Of a DNA stretch of 64,000 nt, positions 56,401-64,000 are shown in pieces; positions within the stretch are counted from its first letter, which is position 1, and each line of letters opens with the position of its first letter. This DNA is from Mesorhizobium muleiense (GTDB lineage: Bacteria; Pseudomonadota; Alphaproteobacteria; Rhizobiales; Rhizobiaceae), in assembly GCF_900099905.1 (NCBI RefSeq), contig NZ_FNEE01000009.1:62001-126000 (forward strand), given 5' to 3'. The notes beneath the pieces are model-generated. The model had not been told where the DNA came from and ran no database searches. It saw only the letters and a list, made by a program, of their open reading frames with translations. Made by a program: the position numbers and the translations under genes.

Positions 56401-56713
56401 CGTAGCGCACGTCGGCGGCCGAATCATTCGCGTGATATCGAATTCCAAGGACAGCTAAGGGTCTGATCCAGTCCCAAGCCCCCCCGGCGCGTTCCCGGCG
56501 ATACCACTCGGCTGTGAAAGCAACGAACAAAGCCTGACCATGGGAGTCGTTCAGCGCGGTCGGTCCATGGCGTTTTAGGACCTCCCGAACGCCCTCGAAC
56601 TCTTGTCGGCTGAATCGGTAGCGATAAAGTGGGCGCCCATCAGGGAGCGATAATCCGCGCGATCGGAATAAGGCCTCGTAAGCGCCGCGTAGACCTAGAC
56701 GCGGCTCGTCCAT
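53450..56713 (-). CDS. druH: Large protein upstream of druE, DruH-like (STY4851/YjiT-type)
   Basis: 1087 aa, no enzyme motif recognised. The N-terminus has ALFVAFTAEWYRRERAGGAW followed by DWIRPLAVLGI, which resembles the start of the STY4851/YjiT family found beside large helicases. The middle (about 250-640) is rich in beta strands, with Gly/Trp patches (for example WLAMAVTQEARSALKFE). The C-terminal third is helical and contains GPWLIFGRTNDGTSLRP. Coupled by a one-base overlap to the helicase gene. The pairing of an about 1.1-kDa... that is, about 1100-residue protein with a DruE-type helicase defines Druantia type III. Function of DruH is unknown. Confidence 0.75.
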   Translation of the reverse strand: MDEPRLGLRGAYEALFRSRGLSLPDGRPLYRYRFSRQEFEGVREVLKRHGPTALNDSHGQALFVAFTAEWYRRERAGGAWDWIRPLAVLGIRYHANDSAADVRYAVVREAAEAGLKRWRRPQPTDVPLLFGVVREAGFPAAAIKEGTLGLWLKRSILAIEMGFTPAEAVASEAWRAGETLVQALVEPAVALSTVIVRFRQQLPPLHERNDRDPVLHLDSVVPAWRNDLPFDLEEGDFRSLVEDLVRTRRVEGGALAASRLLRRTAEGWAPRAELTLSGELDVVRTSPQLQAAMEGATRLRIFPRGDLPGLNRPIAVLEQVESDEATAWESRPLVKAFEVPARLNQAIRLAAVAGETLVEEFTAFAGEPVDAPVLLFQPDPGVDFENALELRFIGSSPFRSTRPWLAMAVTQEARSALKFEQPPSDLGDCILDGRCLLAFVGQASLDLGDGRLTWRSAAEREDTKRLILTGETLRRVRETVFLGTPKAWLSDGQHHTLVSSEDLIWRSLGRGSWRSSNKHAPLGRVEIAMRRGGELVAWTCADVAPRELVLSGEPRTHSLKIENLLGASVAAKGGQILPISRNGDDARVDLRLHTPGAMLHVALRWDTQLDLTLADPIAEPLLLTPDMRPAVSRAQISIDPLHGFRLLAPGGRDLWLVVRQGAGQPVQATRRIDGLVPLSAFQDELRDLLGSFPDLDAEVRLSWAGRGDHFAEIAWYDEDQPLVAEKGISPFSGLSSILGWNLDALALTQPTAKLSNNLPRLSLQELQTRLLQELGPGPWLIFGRTNDGTSLRPKVVAQPPGDDDRGSALRLAFRIARRDARDDAFATVLKHPEALNRADLRLLVDLSVAARDRNVPVPAIDALRSLCRAPQAAPWILSTCDTLEERDAVIRLQSELPFLWCATEVEHWVSAFRTRIDELERRLERLELPTADAGRNVAAALGQIADLEPGLATHAWITFLLVAPRADLEPGLIGRLCRRPKETLRELAEAFVTRQSEHREPPTGLHLAGLLPERRELWERYDPAFADLIAAPLVAARMAAGKLHQNPQVVGRCRAAWLHDRQLFESALAVALGRETIDPGTTQRMDL

Positions 56714-57287
56714 ATTTCCCCCCAGGCTCCCAATTCAGATTGTGACACACTGTGCATTAGTTGTGAAGTTTTCCTCTGCGAGCAGGCCGCCTAGAGGGCG
56801 AGAGCGGACTTTTCGACAATAGGAACGATTTCGAAGACAATTTCGACGGCCTCGGCAGGCCGCTTGCACGGTCGTCGTTCAGCTTCCCCGAACTATCTTC
56901 GCGGAACGATTCCCAATGGCAGCTATTAGCGCGACTACGACCTGGAGCATGGTCATCGGCAACGACTACTTCCTGGGAGGAGACAATTTGCGTCTATGGC
57001 CGACGTGGGCGCATTGCGGACCAACAGCGTTGGGCCGGATGCGACCGGAAGCTTCAGGAGAAAAAGACCTCCTAGGCGGATAGTTCCACGTCGCCGTGTC
57101 CGGCTTATAGCGGACATTCGGCAATTTGGCAGCGAATGACCACATTGTGACAATCTTGCCGAAGACGAACGTCTAACCTAAACCCCCATCCAGGACATCA
57201 ACCAAATTGGAGCCACTGTTTGGGACCGGGCGTAGTTGCGACGTTTGCCCTATCCGGACGTGTGAGCAAATGCCGTGGGCAACCGTG
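56714..57287. other. Gap upstream of the Druantia-like operon
   Basis: 574 bp with no gene I can support. The first 150 bp must carry the promoter of the 1087-aa gene. Further right the sequence looks like degraded coding DNA. Confidence 0.45.
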
Positions 57288-57840
57288 ATGCGTGCATTTT
57301 TTCGTTCGGTTGCTGCGACGATCGTGATGTCCAGCCTGGCAGGTTGCACCAGCATTTCCTACTACGCACAATCCTTGAAGGGTCACGTGGAGATCATGGC
57401 GGCGCGCCAGGATGTCGAAGAGCTGATCGACGATCCTTCGATCCCTGGGACATTACGCGCTCGAATGGAATCGGCGAGCGCCATCCGACAGTTTGCGATA
57501 GATGAACTAGCGCTGCCAGACAACAATAGCTACCGCAGCCATGTCAACGTTGGTCGGGACGCCGTGACATGGGCCGTCTTCGCAGCGCCGGAATTCTCGC
57601 TGACGCCACGAACATGGTGCTTTCCGGTGTTCGGATGCGTTCCGTACCGAGGATACTTCTCCAAAAGGTCTGCGATTGAAACCGCTGTCGCACTTCAGAG
57701 GCAGGGCCTGGACGTCTATCTGACGGGCATCACTGCATTTTGCACGCTTGGCTGGTCAAGTGACCCGCTGCTAAGCACCATGCTCAGCCAAGATGAAACG
57801 TATCTTGCAGGGCTCGTGTTCCATGAATTGGCCCACCTCA
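57288..57840 (+). pseudogene. Truncated aminopeptidase lipoprotein (PF10023)
   Basis: N-terminal half of a predicted lipoprotein aminopeptidase. Lipobox is MSSLAGC, followed by the family sequence SISYYAQSLKGHVEIMAARQ, LPDNNSYRSHVNVGRDAV, VFAAPEFSLTPRTWCFPVFG and ITAFCTLGWSSDPLLSTML. The metallopeptidase motif FHELAHLT is reached at about 57840, where the expected second half (VKDDTAFNESFA-type segment) is missing. The frame then runs on to 57962 in unrelated sequence that is antisense to another gene. The likely cause is a deletion or recombination at 57840. Confidence 0.8.
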
Positions 57841-58053
57841 CGTCACGCCGCGCTGCCGAAAATAAGCCTGCATCACCTTGCGGCTCGAACGGTTGTTCTG
57901 CGCCAGCCTGGTCGGATCGAGCACCGCCTGTTCTATCCCCTCTCGCGTCAGCGCCGCTTTGAGCGCCGCGATATTTGCATCGATGTCGGCATTGTTCGCC
58001 CGGAGCGATGCATAGATGCTGTCGGTCGCCTCGGCCACGGTCGGCTCGCTCAC
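57838..58053 (-). CDS. Small protein with RQRG tail, unknown
   Basis: 71 aa, with a GTG start at 58053. It reads TVAEATDSIYASLRANNADI, then ANIAALKAALTREGIEQAVL and KVMQAYFRQRGVT, a helical, low-hydrophobicity protein of the kind found in rhizobial genomes, with no known function. Its 3' end touches the break point of the truncated aminopeptidase, so it may itself be shortened or recently joined. Confidence 0.5.
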   Translation of the reverse strand: MSEPTVAEATDSIYASLRANNADIDANIAALKAALTREGIEQAVLDPTRLAQNNRSSRKVMQAYFRQRGVT

Positions 58054-58388
58054 GGGTGTACTCCTTCGGCTGTTCGGGCGGCGGCTTAACACAGATCAGC
58101 GGCTTCGCCATACCGATAAGACGGCTGATGGGCGGCAACAGTATCCCCTGGGACTTAAAAGGGATACCGATGACGCGCGCCAACGGCTCGCTGCTTTCGG
58201 GAAATGGTGTCGCCCGTGGTGAACGGCCGATATGGCGGCCCGTTACTGTCGCCTACCTGGGCCGGAACCAGACTCGCGGACTGTTTACGCCCATTGACTC
58301 CCGGAGGTCAGGCGCGCGACCCGGATCAGGATTCGGGCCAGTGCGGTCGTAGTGGGCAGGAGCAGCGAAAGAATCTTTTTTCGCTGAA

Positions 58389-59021
58389 TCAGCGCAGAAG
58401 TCCGTCACTCTCGAATTCGTCCCAGCCCTTCAGTTTCTGACGTGACACCTCGTCCCGAGTGCTGTCAGGCGCAGACGCGGCCCTGCGGCCGCTCTTTTGC
58501 GCACGCTTCAGGGCGGCCTTTCCGGCGGCCCGCCGCCTATTCTCTGCAGCAGCTATCGCGTCGTCCTCGCGCCAGACCGTAACCAAGTCGCGATCGAGCA
58601 CGTCCTCGATGTGACGTGGGTCAAACACGTGAAAAGTTACCTTCCTTGCGCGACCACGAAGTTTCACCGTACGTGTGCCTGTGCTTTGCAAGCGGCCGTC
58701 CTTGAGCCACCGGTGCCGCTCTGCCGAAGAGATCGTCAGGATGTCTTCGACTTCACGGGGAATTACGGGCAGGCCTTCGATGCCTTCCAGCGTTTTGGAC
58801 ACAATCGCCGACGCAGTCCGGAAATCGCCATAGGCGCCTTCCGGCATGCGCAAGGCCCCGACCTCGATACCGAGCAGCTTTTTCGCCGCCAAAGGCAGGT
58901 GGGCTCGCACTTCGCGAACGATCCCTCTGGCTCGGACCGATGACCCAAGCGTGGCCGCAGACGGGAGCGTCCACCCTTCGATCAAATTCGCAGCTGCATC
59001 CATTTTCTGGCGTGTGGACAT
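58389..59021 (-). CDS. Hypothetical protein near the integrase
   Basis: 210 aa, no family recognised. It is basic in its C-terminal third (RRRAAGKAALKRAQKSGRRA). A central SSAERHRWLKDGRLQSTGTR segment followed by FHVFDPRHIEDVL resembles the HTH and wing of excisionase/MerR-like proteins, so a DNA-binding role is possible. It sits between the truncated aminopeptidase and the integrase. Confidence 0.6.
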   Translation of the reverse strand: MSTRQKMDAAANLIEGWTLPSAATLGSSVRARGIVREVRAHLPLAAKKLLGIEVGALRMPEGAYGDFRTASAIVSKTLEGIEGLPVIPREVEDILTISSAERHRWLKDGRLQSTGTRTVKLRGRARKVTFHVFDPRHIEDVLDRDLVTVWREDDAIAAAENRRRAAGKAALKRAQKSGRRAASAPDSTRDEVSRQKLKGWDEFESDGLLR

Positions 59022-59301
59022 GGGCCTTAGATAGGTCTCCCATCATGTCGGCTTCAACAAGTGTGGAATCAGCTAGCGCGGCGCTCCGGCACTGGCCTTG
59101 AACCATGCCTTGTTCCAGCCCTCGCTAGATCGCAGCGCTCTCGGCCTTCGTCGGATCACCCATTCCGCCTTCAGGCCGCCAGGTTCCCCAGGGATGTCCG
59201 CTTCGGGAGAGCGGCAACGCAGGCCTCAACGGCCGCTATGCAGCGTAAACCGGACGTTCGCGATACGTGCCGGACAGCTGGCTGCCCGCATCTGATTGAG
59301 T

Positions 59302-60492
59302 TTACCCGCGCGTTCCGGCGTTCTCAATTTTTTCCAGATAATCTGCCCACCACTGCATCATCTTGACGCGCTCTTCCCAGTGCTCCGCCCGGGCATAGGC
59401 GCGCCGAACGTCGTTATTTTCAATATGAGCCAGCTGTCGCTCTACGGCGTCTGGATGCCACTTGCCGCATTCGTTCAACAGAGTTGATGCCGTTGCTCGG
59501 AAGCCATGGGCCGTTGCTTCATTCTTGCTGTAACCCATGCGACGCAGGGCGGCGTTGAGTGTATTGTCGGAAATCGGACGAGAAGGCGATCGCACGCTTG
59601 GAAACAGCAGCGTCCCAGCGCCGGAGATTTTTTTAAGCTCGGCCAGGATATCCAAAGCCTGCGTTGAAAGAGGAACGCGGTGCGGTCGTCGCATTTTCAT
59701 TCGCGCTTCCGGGATAGTCCATACCGAACTTTCGAAGTCGAACTCCCCCCATTCGGCAGCGCGAAGCTCACCGGGGCGGGGAAACAGCAGCGCCATCAAC
59801 CTCAGAGCCGCTCGGGTTGCGGGCTGTCCGTCGAATGTCTCGATCGCACGCAGCAAGCCGCCGAATGCCTTCGGATCGGTAATGGCGGCACGCGGCGTGA
59901 CCGTTGGCCTGATGAGAGCGCCCCTCAGCGCGGACGTGGGGTCAGTGTCGGCGCGTGCAGTGGCGATGGCGTATCGAAAGACGCTGCCAATGGTCGAGCG
60001 CAGCCGCCTGGCCGACTCGTATCGACCGCGCACCTCCACGCTACGAAGGGCAGCAAGGATAGTGGCCGCATCAATGTCCCGAATGCACTTGTGCCCACAG
60101 GTGAGATAGGCGAAGTCGAGTAGCCATTTGACCTTGGTGATAGTCCGGTCGGCACGTCCCTCTTTCTTCAGCTTGTCCACATATTCCTCGGCGATTGATC
60201 GAAAGCTGTCCTTTGCCGAACCGACCTTTCGCAACTTGCGTTCCTGCGCGGGATCGATGCCAGTGAGGAGGAGACGTTTGGCGTCATCGCGCGCCTTGCG
60301 TGCTTCGGCGAGCGAAATAAGGGGATAGCTGCCCAACGCCAGAAGCTTCTGCTTGCCGTCAAATCGATAGGCGAGGCGCCATAGGCGGGATCCGGTGGGC
60401 TGCACCCAGAGCTGGAGCCCGCCACCATCAGACAATTTCAATAGCTTGGAAGCAGGACGGGCATTTCGGCATTTCACGTCGGAAAGGGCCAT
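59302..60492 (-). CDS. P4-type tyrosine integrase with DUF4102 arm-binding domain
   Basis: 396 aa. The N-terminal DUF4102 domain is seen in ALSDVKCRNARPASKLLKLS and LALGSYPLISLAEARKARDD (about 1-85). The core has Arg in FPRPGELRAAEW, HxxR in AHGFRATASTLL, QLAH and Tyr in DVRRAYARAEHW. The ATG at 60492 starts at the family N-terminus. It is read away from tRNA-Phe 215 bp to the right, the same site used by M. loti symbiosis-island integrases (IntS type). Confidence 0.95.
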   Translation of the reverse strand: MALSDVKCRNARPASKLLKLSDGGGLQLWVQPTGSRLWRLAYRFDGKQKLLALGSYPLISLAEARKARDDAKRLLLTGIDPAQERKLRKVGSAKDSFRSIAEEYVDKLKKEGRADRTITKVKWLLDFAYLTCGHKCIRDIDAATILAALRSVEVRGRYESARRLRSTIGSVFRYAIATARADTDPTSALRGALIRPTVTPRAAITDPKAFGGLLRAIETFDGQPATRAALRLMALLFPRPGELRAAEWGEFDFESSVWTIPEARMKMRRPHRVPLSTQALDILAELKKISGAGTLLFPSVRSPSRPISDNTLNAALRRMGYSKNEATAHGFRATASTLLNECGKWHPDAVERQLAHIENNDVRRAYARAEHWEERVKMMQWWADYLEKIENAGTRG

Positions 60493-60706
60493 TTGTGGGA
60501 CACCTCCCTTTGGCTGTTTCGATACCATCAGGATGTCCAGTACCAACGGAAATACCAGCCCTCCGCCTCGTTAGACCAAATACGCCGAAATTCCATGAAA
60601 CGCGCTCAATCGCGCCATCCTTCCCAAAAAGATGAACGATTTCAGTTGTTTGTGCAAACAGAAGCGTAGAAGATTCGGCGAAAGGGAGTGTCGGGAGAGG
60701 AGGGGA

Positions 60707-60782
<76 letters not shown>

Positions 60783-60979
60783 CTGTTCCGGCACGCGGGC
60801 AGTTCTGCACGCCGGATTTCTTGAAAGCGCCGCAGGCGCCCCTTGAAAGCGCGTGGGTTATAGCACGGGAATCCGGCCTGTCCAGCGCCTAAGCGTTGAT
60901 TTCAAGCGGCAAACGAGCAATCGCTGGACAGCTCGATTCATGGGACGCGGTCGAAGTCACCAAGCCGTGCCGAACAGCT

Positions 60980-61183
60980 TCATTTGGGAGGGTCGTTGTC
61001 CGTTTCGTCCTCGTCGTCGCGGCCCGGAATGACATAGGCGCCCTTGAGCCAGCGGTTGAGGTCGATGTCCTTGCAGCGCACGGAGCAGAACGGGTAGGTC
61101 TCGCGCGCCGACGGCTTGCCGCATTCGGGGCAGGGCCGCTTGGGGCGCAGCGGCGTGACCTTGTCGTCCGCACCCGAGTTCAT
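60980..61183 (-). CDS. yacG: DNA gyrase inhibitor YacG
   Basis: 67 aa with the YacG zinc finger: PCPECGKPSARETYPFCSVR followed by CKDIDLNRWL (Cys4). The E. coli homologue binds GyrB and blocks DNA binding. It overlaps the maf stop by 4 bp, so the two are coupled. C-terminal tail acidic (DDEDETDNDPP), typical of rhizobia. Confidence 0.95.
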   Translation of the reverse strand: MNSGADDKVTPLRPKRPCPECGKPSARETYPFCSVRCKDIDLNRWLKGAYVIPGRDDEDETDNDPPK

Positions 61184-61806
61184 GGCCGAACTGACTGCCA
61201 GTTGGCATGCACCTTGAAGCCCTCGCCGGCCAGCAGCGCCACCGTCTCATAGAGCGGCAGGCCGACGACGTTGGTGTAGGAGCCGACAAGCTTGACGACG
61301 AAGGCGCCGGCCAGACCCTGGACGGCGTAGCCGCCGGCCTTGCCGCGCCATTCTCCCGAGGCCACATAGGCGTCGATCTCGGCGCGCGGCAGCCGCTTGA
61401 AACGCACCCTGGTCTCGACCAGTCGCTGGCGCAGCTTGCCGCTCGGCGTAACCAGGCAGATGCCGGAATAGACCCGGTGCGAACGGCCGGATAGCAGTCC
61501 GAGGCAATTGACGACGTCGTCGAACGTTTCGGCCTTGGGCAGGATGCGCCGGCCGACGGCGACCACCGTGTCGGCGGCCAGCACGAAGCTCGGTGCATAA
61601 TCCTCTTCCGTCTGCAGCGAGGCCAGCGCCTTTTCGGCCTTTTCCTTCGACAGGCGCTTGGCCAGCGAGCGTGGATGCTCGGCGCGCAACGGCGTTTCGT
61701 CGACGCCGGCCGGCAGCACGCGGTCCGGCTCGATGCCGGCCTGCTGCAGCAGCTCGATTCGGCGCGGCGAACCCGAGGCAAGCACGAGCTTCTGCAAAAT
61801 GCTCAT
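61180..61806 (-). CDS. maf: Maf family nucleotide pyrophosphatase
   Basis: 208 aa. Maf/HAM1-like fold: LVLASGSPRRIELLQQAGI with the SxxR motif at residues 11-15, then DETP, AADTVVAVGRRILPKAE and GKAGGYAVQGLAGAFVVKLV. Hydrolyses modified nucleoside triphosphates (dTTP/UTP or m7GTP type) to prevent misincorporation. It lies downstream of infA and overlaps yacG. Confidence 0.93.
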   Translation of the reverse strand: MSILQKLVLASGSPRRIELLQQAGIEPDRVLPAGVDETPLRAEHPRSLAKRLSKEKAEKALASLQTEEDYAPSFVLAADTVVAVGRRILPKAETFDDVVNCLGLLSGRSHRVYSGICLVTPSGKLRQRLVETRVRFKRLPRAEIDAYVASGEWRGKAGGYAVQGLAGAFVVKLVGSYTNVVGLPLYETVALLAGEGFKVHANWQSVRP

Positions 61807-61833
61807 CGCGATCCCGGCCGAGCTCTGACGATC

Positions 61834-62052
61834 TTACTTGAAACGGTAGGTGATGCGGCCCTTGGTCAGGTCGTAGGGTGTCATCTCGACAAGGACCTTG
61901 TCGCCGGTCAGCACGCGGATGCGGTTCTTGCGCATGCGGCCGGCGGTGTGGGCGATGATTTCGTGTTCGTTTTCAAGCTTCACCCTGAACATCGCATTGG
62001 GCAATAATTCCGTGACGACACCCGGAAACTCGAGGACTTCTTCCTTCGGCAT
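61834..62052 (-). CDS. infA: Translation initiation factor IF-1
   Basis: 72 aa, the exact length of IF-1. One S1/OB-fold: [20 protein letters not shown], then [20 protein letters not shown] and [14 protein letters not shown]. Binds the ribosomal A site during initiation. Lies 27 bp upstream of maf on the same strand. Confidence 0.97.
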
Positions 62053-62085
62053 TCGATACCTTTGCTTGGATGGATTCCCAGCGCC

Positions 62086-62201
62086 TAGAGCATGATGCCG
62101 AAAAGTGTGAAGCGGTTTTCGGACGACATCATGCTCTACTTCTTGGATTTAGAGGCGGATTCAGATTTCAGGTCGAACAGACCTGAAATCATCCGACTCT
62201 A
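62086..62201. repeat. Two adjacent palindromic units upstream of infA
   Basis: Unit 1 (62086-62138): TAGAGCATGATG and its complement CATCATGCTCTA bracket an inner GAAAA / TTTTC pair. Unit 2 (62150-62201): TAGAG / CTCTA around the stem GATTTCAGGTC / GACCTGAAATC with loop GAACA. These are rhizobial intergenic mosaic palindromes; they may terminate transcription between the phosphatase gene and infA. Confidence 0.7.
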
Positions 62202-62256
62202 GCCGGAATTTGGGCGGAACCTATATGATAATCGTGCGCTTGTGAACATGCTTAAA

Positions 62257-62721
62257 TCAGCCCGGTTTCTCTGCTTCCGGCGCCAGAAAACGGCGGCCGA
62301 TCCGCGCCTTCAGCCGTTCGCGCACCTCGCGATAGGCGGCCATGATCTGCTCGCGCGTGCCGCCGACGCCAGTCGGGTCCGGCATCGGCCAATATTCGAC
62401 GTCGACGGCAAGCGAGCGGGTAAGCTCGAGCGCGGTGTGATGGGCTTCCGGCGACAGCGTGATGATCAGGTCGAAATAGTCGTCCTCGAGATCGTCCAGT
62501 GTCCTCGGGTGCCGGTCGCCGAGCGAAAGCCCGTCCTCGGCCAGCACGGCGTCGACGAACGGGTCGCGTTCGCCGCCGCGCACCCCGGCCGACGCAACAA
62601 AGGTGGTGGTCGGAAGTACCTGACGCGCCAGCAGTTCGGCCATCGGCGAGCGCACGGCGTTCATGGCGCAGACGAACAGGATCGAGCGGGGCAGGATCGA
62701 GCGGGGCAGAGGGACTGACAG
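62257..62721 (-). CDS. Low-molecular-weight protein-tyrosine-phosphatase family protein
   Basis: LMW-PTP fold. The P-loop is FVCAMNAVRSPMAE, with the catalytic Cys in C-x5-R. The Met at 62664 lies just after this Cys, so starting there would remove the active site. The frame is open upstream with PRSILPRSILF, but it has no ATG, GTG or TTG; the CTG at 62721 or another non-standard codon would have to be used, so the start is marked uncertain. WPMPDPTGVGG gives the general-acid Asp region. It belongs to the conserved hisD-UPF0262-phosphatase-infA set. Confidence 0.8.
   Translation of the reverse strand: MSVPLPRSILPRSILFVCAMNAVRSPMAELLARQVLPTTTFVASAGVRGGERDPFVDAVLAEDGLSLGDRHPRTLDDLEDDYFDLIITLSPEAHHTALELTRSLAVDVEYWPMPDPTGVGGTREQIMAAYREVRERLKARIGRRFLAPEAEKPG
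62675..62704 (-). repeat. 15-bp tandem duplication near the phosphatase start
   Basis: Two back-to-back copies of a 15-bp unit (CCCCGCTCGATCCTG on the minus strand) encode PRSIL twice, directly before FVCAMN. It keeps the frame. Confidence 0.85.
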
Positions 62722-62722
62722 T

Positions 62723-63208
62723 TCAGCCTCGCCAGTGCAGTACGCAGACCAGCGTGAACAGCCGGCGCGCCGTGTCGAAATCGATGTCGATCTTGCCGGC
62801 CAGCCGGTCCATCAGTGTCTGCGAGCCCTCATTGTGCAGGCCGCGCCGGCCCATGTCGATCGCCTCGATCTGGCTGGGCGTCGAGGTGCGGATGGCATCG
62901 TAATAGCTTTCGCAGATCATGTAATAGTCCTTGACGATGCGCCTGAGCGGCGTCAGCGACAGGATGTGGGTTACGACCGCCGCGCCATCCTCGCGCGTCA
63001 CCGCGAAGACCAGGCGGGATTCGGCCAGCGACAGTTTTAGCCGGTAGGGCCCGGCGCCGTCGTCACTGACCGGCTGGAAGCTGTTTTCCTCGATCAGGTC
63101 GAAGATCGCCACCGCCCGCTCATGCTCGACGTCGGGCGTCGAACGGCCGATCGATTCGTCGAGTTCGACATCGATCAGCCTGGCACGGGTTCGATCGTAG
63201 TCCGCCAT
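62723..63208 (-). CDS. UPF0262 family protein
   Basis: 161 aa, the normal length of UPF0262, an alphaproteobacterial family always next to hisD. Segments ARLIDVELDESIGRSTPDVE, YRLKLSLAESRLVFAVTRED and LTPLRRIVKDYYMICESYYD are conserved. Function unknown. Five bp after the hisD stop, overlapping the phosphatase frame at its end. Confidence 0.95.
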   Translation of the reverse strand: MADYDRTRARLIDVELDESIGRSTPDVEHERAVAIFDLIEENSFQPVSDDGAGPYRLKLSLAESRLVFAVTREDGAAVVTHILSLTPLRRIVKDYYMICESYYDAIRTSTPSQIEAIDMGRRGLHNEGSQTLMDRLAGKIDIDFDTARRLFTLVCVLHWRG

Positions 63209-63213
63209 GTCAG

Positions 63214-64000
63214 CTACATATTCAGCCGGATGGCGACGGAGCGTCCATGCGCGTCGAGGCCTTCCGCTGTGGCCAGCGCGATGGCCGCCGGCGCCAGCGC
63301 CCGCAATTGCTCCGGCCCGAGCTTCAGGATCGAGGTGCGCTTGACGAAATCGAGCACCGAAAGCCCGGACGAGAAGCGCGCCGAGCGCGCCGTCGGCAGC
63401 ACGTGGTTGGAGCCGCCGACATAGTCGCCGATGGCTTCCGGCGTGTGGCGGCCGAGAAAGACGGCGCCGGCATTGCGCATCCGCGCCAGGAAGGCTTCCG
63501 GCTCGTCGATGGCAAGCTCGACATGTTCGGCCGCGATGCGGTCGACCAGCGGCAGCGCCGCCTCGATTCGGGGGACGTGGATGACGGCGCCGAAATCGCG
63601 CCAGCTCGCCGCCGCCGTCCCGGCGCGCGACAGGCTTTGCAACTGGCGTTCGACCGCCCGCTCGACCGCCGCGCCGAAGTCAGGATCGTCGGTGATCAGG
63701 ATCGACTGCGCCGACACGTCATGCTCGGCTTGGGCAAGCAGGTCGGCGGCGATCCAGTCCGGATCGTTATTGCCGTCGGCCACGACAAGCACTTCCGATG
63801 GCCCGGCGATCATGTCGATGCCGACCGTGCCGAACACCTGGCGCTTGGCCGCCGCGACATAGGCATTGCCGGGGCCGACGATCTTGGCGATCGGCTTTAT
63901 CGTTTCGGTGCCATAGGCCAGCGCTGCGATCGCCTGCGCGCCGCCGACGCGGTAGATCTCCGATATGCCGGTCAGGTCCGCCGCCACCAGCACCAGCGGA
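63214..64000 (-). CDS. hisD: Histidinol dehydrogenase, C-terminal part
   Basis: Partial at the right edge; the start is outside. Catalyses the last two steps of histidine synthesis with NAD and zinc. RVGGAQAIAALAYGTETIKP, KIVGPGNAYVAAAKRQVFG, IDMIAGPSEVLVVAD, the active-site Glu-His in AAEHVEL and FVKRTSIL are all conserved. The C-terminal GLDAHGRSVAIRL is normal. Confidence 0.97.
   Translation of the reverse strand, partial: PLVLVAADLTGISEIYRVGGAQAIAALAYGTETIKPIAKIVGPGNAYVAAAKRQVFGTVGIDMIAGPSEVLVVADGNNDPDWIAADLLAQAEHDVSAQSILITDDPDFGAAVERAVERQLQSLSRAGTAAASWRDFGAVIHVPRIEAALPLVDRIAAEHVELAIDEPEAFLARMRNAGAVFLGRHTPEAIGDYVGGSNHVLPTARSARFSSGLSVLDFVKRTSILKLGPEQLRALAPAAIALATAEGLDAHGRSVAIRLNM

Noticed and set aside
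34095..60706. A single integrative element with clear attL/attR direct repeats
   Set aside because: Reading the block I found no second copy of the 3' ends of either tRNA, so the exact ends of the element or elements are left open.

Overview
The window looks like a GC-rich alphaproteobacterial chromosome of the order Hyphomicrobiales, most probably Mesorhizobium or a close relative. This rests on the style of the housekeeping proteins (DnaG, RpoD, CarA, IF-1, HisD), the rhizobial order hisD / UPF0262 / low-molecular-weight phosphatase / infA / maf / yacG / tRNA-Phe, and the dispersed intergenic palindromes. No 16S rRNA gene is present, so the genus is an inference.

Layout. (1) 1-33.8 kb is ordinary chromosome: MFS exporters, a DHFR/RibD-like reductase, an isoaspartyl methyltransferase-like protein, a neutral zinc metallopeptidase, carA, a GatB/YqeY protein, two DUF1801 proteins, two arginase-family proteins, a Na/Pi cotransporter, dnaG followed by rpoD, several small regulators with visible operator repeats (PadR, LysR/azoreductase, TetR/glyoxalase), an active HtrA-type protease beside a paralogue that has lost its catalytic triad, a repeat-rich OmpA-domain protein, and a SIMPL-domain protein. 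(2) 34.0-60.8 kb is an accessory block lying between two tRNA genes, tRNA-CAU (34018-34094) and tRNA-Phe (60707-60782), each with its own tyrosine integrase. (3) 60.9-64.0 kb returns to core genome, ending inside hisD.

The accessory block is a defence island. From left to right it has an integrase with two small HTH proteins; a frameshifted gene of unknown function; a NA37 nucleoid-associated protein paired with a two-TM protein; a PLD nuclease with a helix-hairpin-helix tail; a C5-cytosine methyltransferase; a HEPN protein overlapping a DUF262 protein; an HNH endonuclease gene split by a complete IS630 element; a Vsr endonuclease; and a two-gene operon of a 2021-aa DEAH helicase with DUF1998 and a 1087-aa partner. 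The last pair matches Druantia type III (DruH-DruE). After it come a truncated aminopeptidase lipoprotein, an unknown protein and the P4-type integrase at tRNA-Phe.

How it works together (inference): the methyltransferase, Vsr and HNH genes look like a restriction-modification system whose nuclease has been broken by the insertion sequence. The HEPN/DUF262 pair, the PLD-HhH protein and the NA37/membrane pair are candidate accessory or independent defence modules. The least explained and most interesting parts are the NA37 + two-TM pair and the HEPN + DUF262 pair wedged inside the broken R-M locus.
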